Shown here: positions 43,052 to 52,680 of the stretch, piece by piece | Layout: each line of letters begins with the position of its first letter | Position numbering within the stretch: the first letter of the stretch is position 1 | Assembly: GCF_963678635.1 (NCBI RefSeq) | Contig: NC_087071.1 | Span: 17,731,613 to 17,795,612, forward strand | DNA: 64,000 nt | Origin: Symsagittifera roscoffensis | Taxonomy: Eukaryota; Xenacoelomorpha; Acoela; Convolutidae | Reading direction: 5' to 3' | Made by a program: the position numbers and the translations under genes | The notes under the pieces: model-generated | What the model saw: the letters and a program-made list of their open reading frames with translations, nothing else | Told to the model about the DNA's origin: nothing | The model's database searches: none

Positions 43052-44500
43052 TTATTTTGAATCGTTTGTTTGTGGTCCTGATAAATTTATTTTATCAGTT
43101 AGAATTTCTTTTTCAATTAATGGAAAAAGGTCTATTTTATGTGGGTATTGTTTTACTCTTTTTTGTTGCGTGTTATTTTTTATCCATTGTGAATATGGAA
43201 TTGGTTTAAAAGTTGATGTTCCAAGTAGATCAACTTCGTAGTGGTTATTTTGACAATCTAAATAAAGTGGAAAGTGTTGTAGATTATTTATCTGTGATTG
43301 TTCAACGTCAGTTTTTACTGCATATTTGCATTCTAGTCGGGGTGATGTTTCATTTTCTGCAAGGTAGAATTTTATATTTTTGGGTATTTCAACTGTAGTT
43401 TTACGTGTAAGTAATTCAGGTGGTGTATTTCGACTTAAAGTGTCTGGTAATGCAAGATTTTTTCCTGCTGTCCAAACTATATGTAAGTTTGGGAATTTCA
43501 TTAGAATTAATTGAAATCTATAAACTCGATGATTTGGATTGGATTTTTGTGTAAAGAGAAAAATGATTGGTTTGTGATCTGTAAATAGAACTGTTGGATG
43601 TTTTGATCCAAGTATCAGAAATTCATATTCTGTTAGTGTATATATTATGGCTGTACATTCTCTCATTAGAGTTGAGAGTCGTAGCTCTGCTTGAGTGAAT
43701 AATCGAGATATAAGGTTCATTTTGTTTGTACCATTGTGTAATTGTAATAATGCTGCGCCGATGCCAAAATTCGAAGCATCGCACATTGCATAGAATGGTT
43801 GATTTGGATCTGGAATTGTATTCGAAATTTGTTCAGTTAAGAGTTTTTTAATTTCTTCAAATCGTGCTTGATTTTCTGTGTTCCATTCAAAATTATTTTG
43901 TTGTCTAAGTATATTATAGAAAGGTCTTAGGTATAATTGCATTTTATAGACATATTTGCTTAAAAAGTTTAACATTCCAAGGAATTCTTGGATTTTCTTT
44001 TTGTTTGTTGGTGGTTGGAGCTTCTGAATAGCATCAATGCGTGATTTTAATGGAGTGATTGTTTTTCTTTCTATATTATGTCCTAAGAATTTAACTCGTG
44101 TTAAAAAGAAGTGTGATTTATCGGGGGCGGCCTTCAGATTTTCGTTCTGAAGTATTTTGTGATAGTGTTCTAAAACATTGAACATTTCTTCTTTTGTCTG
44201 TGATTGCATAAAAACATCGTCTAAATAAGTGATTGCGTTTTTCTTGAGTATTAGTGGTCTAAAAATTTTGCTCATAAAAGCTGAAAATGCTGCTGGTCCT
44301 ATGGATATTCCATAGAATAGGCGGTTGAATTCATATTGCTGATTTCCAATAACAAATTGTGTTAAGCGTCGCGATTGTTCATTTAGTGGCATTTGATTAT
44401 ATGCACTATTCATATCTGCGGTTGTAATGTATTTTCCGTTTATTTTTGTTAAAATAACTTGAATTGGTTCAGTAGGCCAATTGCATTTTGATTCGATTCG
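43052..44500 (-). pseudogene. G2 reverse transcriptase and RNase H, better-kept copy
   Basis: 453 codons from MNSAYNQMPL. RT palm: FGISIGP-type FYGISIGPAAFSAFMSKIF, catalytic AITYLDDVFMQSQ, thumb FLGHNIERKTITPLKSRIDA and LGMLNFLSKYVYKM. RNase H: YAMCDASNFGIGAALLQ, RECTAIIYTLTEYEF and LFTDHKPIIF. The N-terminal fingers lie upstream in another frame, because of a 5-bp duplication (GATTC) near 44498. It ends at TAA 43052. Confidence 0.9.
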
Positions 44501-45055
44501 TCTATTGGTGAATTAAGGTATCTAGCGTCTAGAACTATTTTTAATGATTCTCCTTTTGCTAGGATGATAACAGGGTTGATAAATGTGTTACCTTTTGGTT
44601 GTTCTTCTTTGTTTACCGGTGATATAATTTTGTATTGTTCTAAAATATCGAGTAATCTGTTTACTTTATCGTGTAAGTGAATTGGTACTTTACTTGCTCT
44701 TTGTTTTTTGAAAACTGCGTCAGGTTTTAATGGGAGATGTAGTGATGAGCTGATTTTGCCAACATCAAATTTGGATGTTGCATAGACTGATGAATATTTT
44801 ATTAGCTGTTTGGCTAATTTATCAAATTCGTTTTGTGTTATTTGTGAATGTTGGAAGTTAAATATTGTTAAAAATTTCTGTTGATTCTCTGTATAGTTAT
44901 TTATGTTGAATCTTGGTTTGAAATATGGGGTTTTTGTGAAATAATCTGTATTTCTTTTTTCATTACTTATTATAATATTAGTGGATAATTCTTCATTAAG
45001 AATTGTAAATTGACAAATATCTAATAATTGGAGTATATTATTTACGCGATATTCT
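44500..45055 (-). pseudogene. G2 protease tail and RT fingers, duplicate copy 1
   Basis: Minus-strand coding of the protease C-terminal linker and RT N-terminal fingers (QNEFDKLAKQLIKYSS, SSSLHLPLKPD zones). Unlike copy 2 it has Lys rather than a stop in the TDYFT-KTPYF stretch. It starts at the duplication joint at about 45055. Confidence 0.75.
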
Positions 45056-46069
45056 TAGGTATAATTGCATTTTATAGACATATTTGCTTAAAAAGTTTAA
45101 CATTCCAAGGAATTCTTGGATTTTCTTTTTGTTTGTTGGTGGTTGGAGCTTCTGAATAGCATCAATGCGTGATTTTAATGGAGTGATTTTTTTTCTTTCT
45201 ATATTATGTCCTAAGAATTTAACTCGTGTTAAAAAGAAGTGTGATTTATCGGGGGCGGCCTTCAGATTTTCGTTCTTTTTCGTTCTGAAGTATTTTGTGA
45301 TAGTGTTCTAAAACATTGAACATTTCTTCTTTTGTCTGTGATTGCATAAAAACATCGTCTAAATAAGTGATTGCGTTTTTCTTGAGTATTAGTGGTCTAA
45401 AAATTTTGCTCATAAAAGCTGAAAATGCTGCTGGTCCTATGGATATTCCATAGAATAGGCGGTTGAATTCATATTGCTGATTTCCAATAACAAATTGTGT
45501 TAAGCGTCGCGATTGTTCATCTAGTGGCATTTGATTATATGCACTATTCATATCTGCGGTTGTAAAGTATTTTCCGTTTTTTTTTGTTAAAATAACTTGT
45601 ATTGGTTCAATAGGCCAATTGCATTTTGATTCGTCTATTAGTGAATTAAGGTATCTAACGTCTAGAACTATTTTTAATGATTCTCCTTTTGCTAGGATGA
45701 TAACAGGGTTGATTTGATAAATGTGTTACCTTTTGGTTGTTCTTCTTTGTTTACCGGTGATATAATTTTGTATTGTTCAAAAATATCGAGTAATCTGTTT
45801 ACTTTATCGTGTAAGTGAATTGGTACTTTACTTGCTCTTTGTTTTTTGAAAACTGCGTCAGGTTTTAATGGGAGATGTAGTGATGAGCTGATTTTGCCAA
45901 CATCAAATTTGGATGTTGCATAGACTGATGAATATTTTATTAGCTGTTTCGCTAATTTATCAAATTCGTTTTGTGTTATTTGTGAATGTTGGAAGTTAAA
46001 CATTGTTAAAAATTTCTGTTGATTCTCTGTATAGTTATTTATGTTGAATCTTGGTTTGAAATATGGGGT
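45056..46069 (-). pseudogene. G2 RT N-terminal half, copy 2, frameshifted
   Basis: 45692-46003 is the fingers part (LPLKPDAVFKKQRASKVPIH, PVNKEEQPKGNTFI). 45246-45551 is palm with AITYLDDVFMQSQ, ending after a 10-bp insertion. The copy stops at the duplication joint in the thumb, so it lacks RNase H. Confidence 0.85.
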
Positions 46070-47026
46070 TTATGTGAAATAATCTGTATTTCTTTTTTCA
46101 TTACTTATTATATTATTTATGGATAATTCTTCATTAAGAATTGTGGATTGACAAATATCTAATAATTGGAGTATATTATTTACGCGATATTCTTTTTCGT
46201 GTATTGGTGATATCGTAGCGTTGTTTTCGCAATAGCCTAAAAGTCCTAAAGGTAATGTTACTTGATAGGGTGTATTGTTGTATAAATGTAGAGATATAAT
46301 ATCTGAATTCGAGTTTTTCAAATATTTTATGGATGAGATTGTGATTTTGAAAAACTTATGGATAGGTTTGAATTCAAAATCTGACATATAGAGTTGTTGT
46401 TTATTTTGTTTTTTATCATATTGGTGAACTTGTTTTATTGAAAAATTATATATGTTTCCTGATAGTGGTTTCAGGTGTTTTCTTTGTTGGTTATATATTG
46501 GATAAAATTTTGAAAAGAATGGTGGTTGTTTATTTAATCTTTGAAAAAATGTTAGTGATGTGTCTTTTGTTTTTGTGTATTTATCTTTGATTAGTATTTT
46601 ACTATTCAAGATGTTGATTGTTGGTATATATTTAGAGATAAATGGTATTCCAATGATATTGTGTTTAATATCAGTGATATGAAATATTTGCTTAAATGGT
46701 TTATTTAAAATTTTATTCTGCTCTATTGTTCTTGTGGGGAGAAGAAATAATTGAATTTTTCCATAGTTTACCAATGTTGATCCTTTTGCTGTTGCTAGTT
46801 TACTGGAGGTTTCAAGAGAGGTTAGTTTTGGGTGTAATGTTTTTATCTCATTCCATGTGGGAATGTTTATTATATTTGATTCTGCTCCTGAATCAATTAA
46901 AAAATCAATTTCAAGATCTGGTGGTTGAAATTCTTTGTTTCTTGGACTTTCTAAAAGAAATGGTATTGTCCAAATTTTTTCTTTGGGTTGTTTTTTTTTG
47001 TATATTTTGATAGATGTAATTTGTAT
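46070..47026 (-). pseudogene. G2 aspartic protease and linker
   Basis: The frame opens at 47026 (after TGA 47027-47029) and ends at TAA 46070-46072. The catalytic motif is FLIDSGAESNIINIPTW (DSG). A later HNIIGIPFISKYIPTINIL is the usual ILG-type flap partner. It overlaps gag by 116 nt in the +1 frame, with a run of nine A at about 46991-46999. Ty3 uses a +1 shift at this junction, so programmed frameshifting is plausible. Downstream, a single TAA separates it from RT copy 2 in the same frame. Confidence 0.85.
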
Positions 47027-48440
47027 TCAAGCATTTTGTTTTGTCATTTTCATTGGATTTATTTGTAGTGTTGATTTCGCTAGTTTCTTGTGTTGTTTGT
47101 GTGGAATGGATGGGTTCAATATAATAATTGTGAAGGAGTTCTAATTGGTTTTCATATATATGTGATGAAAAAGGTTGTTCATATATAATAGGTTCGTAGT
47201 CATTTTCGACTGTTATCATATTGATGGAGGTATTGTTTTCTGTTTCACTTTCTGAATCTGATGATCCACAGTTTATTTGATTTAGTTGTAGTTCGTCATT
47301 TACTGTGTCATCAATACCTGGGGGGTCTGATGTTGTTTCCGGATTTGATTGTACTTGATTAATATGTCTTTGATGTTTAGGTGTACTACTTCTGTGGCGA
47401 TTGTTGGAATTGTTATAATGGTTATTATTTCTGTGTGGTGATTGGGAATAGTTTCCAAAACTATTATTATAACTTGAATGTCGATTTTGTGAATTGTTTT
47501 GTGATCTATTTTGATAATTATTGTTTGATCTGTGATAGTTTGATCTGTTATATGAGTTATTCCTTGATCGATTGTTCGGGTAATTCTGATTTCGGTTGTT
47601 TGAATAACTTCTATTTCGATTATTGGAGTAGTTTCTATTCCTATTATATGATGAGTTTCGTGACTGATTGTTTGGATAGTATCTATTCCTTGGTTGGGAA
47701 TTAGATCTAGAAACAAATTGTGTTGTATTTGAATTTGATCTGGAATAGTTATTTCGACTATTTGGTCTATTGTAATGATTTTGTGACGAATTTTGTGTAT
47801 TTCTTCGTTCTGGTGATCTTCCTCTATAACTTGAGTTATATGGTGATTGATTTCTCGTGTAATTGGTATTGTTCGGAAGTGGTTTTCCTGAACTGTTGAT
47901 GCTGTATACGTTTTTGTTCGGTAGATTTTGATCTTTTTTCATGTACTGATAGAATGATTTATTTGGTTCTTTATATTTTTGAGGTTTGTTTTGATTATCT
48001 TGTTGTTTTTGTCTACATTCAGAAATACTATGTCCGTATCGTCGGAAATAATTACACCATTTTTTGAAAGATGGTTTGCCTTTAAAGTTTGGGTGTTTTT
48101 CATAAATATTGAGTATTTCAGTGATTTTTTCAACAAGGTCTGTATCTGATTCCTGTATATTGTTGATATTTGTGGTATTTGTTTCGATTCGGTTAACATA
48201 TTGTAATTTCTGATTTTCTGTTTCTTCAAGTTTCATTGTGATTTCCGCTTGCTCTAGCTTGTCTACTAGTTTTCGAAAATCTAAACCGGGCTCTCGAATT
48301 GAGGAGGGATGTGATGCTCTCTTTTTTATTGCTATTTTCCTTAATTGAGGTGTTAAGGTCATCATTAAGATTTCTGTCATTTTTGTGTTTTTATAGTCGT
48401 GTGTATTTAATGAATATGCTTTTCGAACTAGTGTTTCGAT
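46911..48440 (-). pseudogene. G2 gag C-terminal part: capsid end, altered CCHC knuckle, N/R/S/Y-rich tail
   Basis: The frame starts within capsid (RRLPNETIKQLAVRIETLVR). The knuckle reads WCNYFRRYGHSISEC: the second Cys of CCHC is Phe (TTC for TGC). About 180 residues then consist mostly of N, R, S, Y and Q (for example NNRNRSYSNNRNQ), a prion-like, RNA-binding composition. An acidic stretch follows before the protease overlap. It is in -1 relation to the preceding gag piece, with the shift near 48490. Confidence 0.8.
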
Positions 48441-48448
48441 ACGTACTG

Positions 48449-48685
48449 CTAATTGTTTGATGGTTTCATTTGGTAATCTGCGAATTTCATTACATAAAAC
48501 TCTTGTTTGTTTCTTTCGGAGTCAAACATTTTTGAAAATTCTTGTGTAAATCTCTTCCAATTTGATTTTATTTCTATAGGCAATACTGAAAACCATTTTT
48601 GGGCTGCGCCGTCTAAGGTTGTCTGTATCAACGCTGTGCGTCGATGTATCCAGTTTTGATGTAGTGGCGTATTAATTGGTTCAGG
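48449..48685 (-). pseudogene. G2 gag capsid middle piece
   Basis: 79 codons in phase with the upstream gag frame past a TGA (48686-48688). It contains IQTTLDGAAQKWFSVLP and FTQEFSKMFDSERNKQEF, a typical retrotransposon Gag capsid pattern (PF03732-like). Confidence 0.85.
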
Positions 48686-50581
48686 TCATATATTTAAAAT
48701 TAAATTTGCTGTTACTGCATTTAAATAATCTTCTACAGAATATTCATGGTCTGTTCCTGTGAATACCATTAATGGTTTGTTTGATGTTATTGATGATCCA
48801 CCCATAAGGTATGGATTCATTGTCATTTGTAATGATTCTGCTGCATTTGGCATTTGTGAAAAATTTGAAAGTTGATTTTTTGTTATTTCGTGTTGTTGAA
48901 GATAATATGGTAGTGGTATTTCATTTTGCATTTGTGTTGGTTGATATGAGTGTGTAATCATTGGGTTTTGTGGCTGAATTGGTTGAAAAGACTGTGTATT
49001 AATTGGGTTTTGCATTTGTATTGGTTGTTGATTTTGTGTATCTGTTGGATGTGGAGAAAAAATTCTTTGATATGTATGTGGTTTTTGTACTCCTTGTCCG
49101 CGATATTCTTGGGTATATGGTGCAAATATATCTGGTTGTAAATAATCATCATCAGAGGATAGGTAATCCGTTTGATGAGGTGCTTGTTTTTTATTTTTAT
49201 TCTGTTGAAAGAATGGGTAATTTTCACTACGATCCTGTGGAGGATGTGAATTACTTTGAAAATTTACTGAATTGGTTGTTGCCATTGGATTATCCCAATA
49301 TCGAGATCTGATTTGGTTATTATTATTTTTTCGTGGAGGATAGTTTGTTTTTGATGAATGTGTGTAATTATAATTGTGATCCGCAAAAGTGTTTCTTGTG
49401 AACGTTCTGCGTGTTTTTGACGGTATTGTCATGGGTCTATATGTTTGGTAATCCATTTGTGAATATTTTGGAGCAACCGAAGGTTTAACGGTTGATTGTA
49501 AGGTTACCTGTGTTAGTGAAGTGTTTGTATTTCTTGGTGTTGTTAAATTTGGACGTATCGACGAAATACTTTGTTGTGTAGTTGTTGTTGTTTGGACGAT
49601 TTCTTCATTTATGAAGTGTGATGGTGTCTGAATATCTTGTTGAGTGAGATTCCTAGTTCCATTAAGGTTTTCATTGTGTATGACGGTCGAGTTTAAACTG
49701 TTATTTCGAGTATCAGGTAAAAATGTATTGTAGTTTAATGGTGTTGCGTCAATGGTTAATGGTACTACTCTTACATAATCTCTTGTATAAGATATTGTAC
49801 TTATTGCTTGACTTGAAATTGATTGTGGGAAATTTATGAATGCATAATGAGACCATTCGGGGTCCCAAATGTAGTGTGACTGTTCTGTGATGGCGGTATC
49901 ATCGTTTGAATTTTGAGGTCTAAAATTTTTTCTTGCTTGTGAAATTAAATCTATATTATGTGTGAAATAATCTATTATAAACCATGCCAAAATTTTTTGT
50001 AAGTCATGTTTTGTATGTTGTGAAACTTCATCTTTAGTAAAATTTTCTTTAATTATATGTAGGAAAGTTGAAAATAGTGTGATTTCATGTCGTACCCTTA
50101 TATGTTTAGATGTCTCTGTTGGTGAGACGTTTGGGATTGGGATTTCGTTTTCTAATATTGAGATATAACTATATATTATTGCAAAAACTTCATTAGTAAA
50201 TATGGAGTTTGCTCTTTGTGAGTTATGATATTGTATGCTTTTTATGTATTCTGAGAATACTTTTGAAAATTCTAAATCAAGGTCGTCTGTTTGAATTACA
50301 TATTTGCGGTGATTCGGGTTTGGTGAGGTGAATTCTATGGTGTAGATTCCGCAGTGTTGTGTCAAATTACATATATCTTTCAGATAGTGATCAATAATTT
50401 GTCTTTTGATTTTTACATCTGGGAACTCTGTTTTACATGGGCTGATTCTGGGTTCAAACAAATTTCGGAGTAAGTTCTTGCAAAATATATGCTGTCCTCT
50501 ATCATTGGTTGCATCTACGAGGAAGGGGAAGATATCGTCATCATCTGGACTATCTTCACTTGGAGTGTGTGTTTGGCTCAT
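48686..50581 (-). pseudogene. gag: G2 gag, very long N-terminal region (631 codons before a nonsense codon)
   Basis: Starts MSQTHTPSEDSPDDDDIF. Residues 1-280 look globular and are unrecognised. Residues 290-600 are low-complexity, with repeats of the type QPIQMQNPINTQSF. From about residue 605 the capsid begins (LMVFTGTDHEYSVEDYLNAV). The TGA at 48686 sits in the capsid start, and downstream Gag continues in frame. Usual gypsy Gag is 300-500 residues; this one would exceed 1,100. The start is the first ATG in frame after the leader. Confidence 0.8.
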
Positions 50582-51005
50582 TTTTTCGTTTAATGACTGT
50601 TAATAGGTAATTATCGATGTGTCTAATTGGTTGATTCCAATTATATAAGTGTACTGGTTTGTGTTTATATTGCTTTTTTATTCTTTTTTTTCCTCTTTTT
50701 GATGAATTTGAAGTTGTTTCTGAGTCGGAAAAATATAATTGATCGTGAATGGGGCAATTTTTATCAATAGATTCTTTTAATTTATAAAGTTCATCTAAAT
50801 TGCTGGCTTCTGATTCTGAAAATGCGTTTCTATTTTTTGAAAATCTTTTTCGTGTGATTTGTCTTTGTTTGTTTATTATTTTTGTTTTTAGTGTTTGTCG
50901 TTTTGTTCTAATATATCCAACTGTTTGTGTATGAGGTGTGATTTCAAGGTCGTATTTCTTGTTATCTATTTCACAGTTGTGTAAAACGATTGTTTGTTTG
51001 TTTTC
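50556..51005 (-). other. Small basic ORF before gag, no ATG
   Basis: 149 codons open between TAG (51006-51008) and TGA (50556-50558). It is rich in K and R (KTKIINKQRQITRKRFSKNR, SKRGKKRIKKQYKHK) with an acidic-serine insert, and overlaps the gag ATG by 26 nt. No ATG lies in this frame. An ATG reading MSFKNL lies just upstream (about 51024) in a frame one base away. It may be a decayed accessory gene or an N-terminal Gag piece. Confidence 0.4.
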
Positions 51006-51025
51006 CTAGATTTTTAAATGACATA

Positions 51026-52257
51026 AGGTTTAGGATGACGGATGCAAAAAGTTGTTAGATGATGTCTATTTTCTTAACCTGTTAGTCCTTGCGATTTTTT
51101 GGTTAGCTTAACCTGGGTCTACTTTTTCAGGGTTGGAGAGAAAAGTATATCGATTCCGAAGAATGATTTTGTACTTTCTCGTGGCTATTATAAGCTAAGG
51201 TGTTAACTTACTTAATCTTACTTAGGGGTAGTGATTGTGTTCAAGGGTTGGAGAATAGTAAATCGATCCACAAGGTTCAGGTATAATTAGAACGCGAGTA
51301 GTTCGTTAGATACTATTTTAAACTTACTAAGTCTAAGATTTATCCTGGGTCTTGATAAGAGGAGGGTTCAAGTGAAGGATGAATAACCGAAGTTCTTCAC
51401 TGTTTATCCTAATTTGAATGGTTAGTTTTGTTCAAAAATTTCTATTAGTCTTGGGTTTTTTGAAAGGGTTGGATAGTGAATCGACGTTTGAGGTCGTTAG
51501 ACACTAGCTAAGTGGGTGGGGGAGAACAAAATTGTTCTTTTTGATCCAAGGAGAGGCCTTGATGATCAAGTTTTAAATTTTAATTAAATAGAAAATGAAT
51601 TTAGATCCAAGGATAAGCCTTGATGATCTGATTTGAAAATTAAGTGAATTTAAGTTTAAAATGGTTTAAATTTGTTTAAGGAAAAGATTTAGTGTTTTAA
51701 TGATATTAGTGAGTTTATGATTGCTGTTATGTTTTAGGTGATGAAGCTGGGACAATTGGATGATTTATGATTACTAACAGTTTATTGTCATGCTACTAAT
51801 TTTTGTTTTGATTTTCAATAAATTTTTTCCAAACATGTTTTATATAATACTGCAAAATTTTAGGAAAACGATCTGAGATCTTTTTATCAATCGTTATTGT
51901 ATATTAATAATTTTGTTTTAGCGCCTGAAGTGATTATGAAGATTGACTTCAAAATTTTATGTTTGCGAATGAAAATCTAAATTCATTGCTAATAAAATTC
52001 TAAATACAAAAGTTTGTGTTGGCTTTTGCCGTACTATCATATAACTATTTGGTAAGTTTCTACTTTGTCGTATGTCGTCTCTGGTTCGAGGTCTTCTTGC
52101 AATTCCGGGTAGTTCTGTTATCGTTCGGAATATTGGCTCTGATCTATTGAGTCGTAGAGACATTTCGATTAAATTATTGTCGTATAACATTTTAAAAATG
52201 TTTTGTCTAAATTCTAATCTATTTTTGGTTAATTCTAAGCTATTAAGGTCTTGTTCG
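51026..52257 (-). other. G2 leader with degenerate repeats, no gene
   Basis: 1.2 kb without a notable frame. GGGTTGGA...ATCGATT-like segments recur at about 51132, 51245 and 51468. The pair GATCCAAGGA...GCCTTGATGAT lies at about 51541 and 51605. Such a leader may hold packaging or promoter signals. Confidence 0.6.
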
Positions 52258-52275
52258 AGACTTATGGTCGCACCA
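52258..52275 (-). promoter_or_regulatory. Probable tRNA primer-binding site
   Basis: Two bases inside the 5' LTR end (minus strand CTAACTCA|TC) the sequence reads TGGTGCGACCATAAGTC, beginning with the TGG complementary to tRNA CCA ends. It fixes the element's direction as minus. The tRNA is not identified; an Arg-type acceptor is one possibility. Confidence 0.6.
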
Positions 52276-52277
52276 GA

Positions 52278-52680
52278 TGAGTTAGGACCGAGGTGGTTAA
52301 CTCATAGAGTAATTTCGGATAGGGTACACCGTCTGCTCGTCACGCTATCTTATTTTCGGCCGGATAGATTCGTGCAACTTCTTAGTCTAATACCGATCCT
52401 AATCTTACTCTTATACTATCTAGTCTCAGGTTGTTTAACTAGTCTCTGCTAGGCTCAATAGATCTAGGGTATACTGGTTTATTGCGGCTGCTGAAGTTCT
52501 CTTGGAGAGTCAACTAATTTCTAAGTTAAATTCAAATCTCTCTGGTGCTGAAATTACAAGTAATTTCAGCACTTACAAATAAGTGGGTTGTTAGTTAGAT
52601 GGATCATGATTGGTTAATATTAAATACTTTACAGTGGTAAAATATCTAATTTATTCAATCATAAAATGTAGTTTAGATCA
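52278..52680 (-). repeat. 5' LTR of G2
   Basis: 403 bp, same as at 28669. Minus strand TGATCTAAAC...CCTAACTCA. It contains TAGTATAAGAG (TATA-like) and GCAATAAACC (poly(A) signal-like). It should hold the promoter for the minus-strand transcript. Confidence 0.93.

Larger units (their letters stand above)
43926..46200 (-). repeat. Tandem duplication of about 1.13 kb across the protease-RT junction
   Basis: About 43926-45055 and 45056-46195 are near-identical. Joint: GATATTC|TTAGGTATAATTG, with about 4 nt of microhomology (TCTT). Each copy has private small insertions that are local repeats: GATTC in copy 1 (about 44498), GATTT in copy 2 (about 45713) and a 10-bp CTTTTTCGTT in copy 2 (about 45275). 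Confidence 0.93.
28669..52680 (-). mobile_element. Giant 24-kb Ty3/gypsy-like LTR retroelement with envelope-like gene (element G2)
   Basis: Two 403-bp direct repeats (28669-29071, 52278-52680) with TG...CA ends enclose 23.2 kb. On the minus strand the order is PBS, leader, small ORF, gag, protease, RT-RNase H, integrase, env-like and orphan ORF. Typical gypsy elements are 5-9 kb. Internal tandem duplications explain about 5.1 kb of the excess. The rest comes from a huge gag, the env-like/orphan module, and long leader and 3' regions. No target-site duplication is visible: flanks are CAGAT on the left and GGTTC on the right. LTR identity is about 99.5 percent, implying recent insertion. Confidence 0.93.

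Noticed and set aside
47381..47704. 107-codon Cys/Tyr-rich plus-strand frame
   Set aside because: Antisense of the N/R/S/Y-rich Gag tail; composition follows from the repeat.
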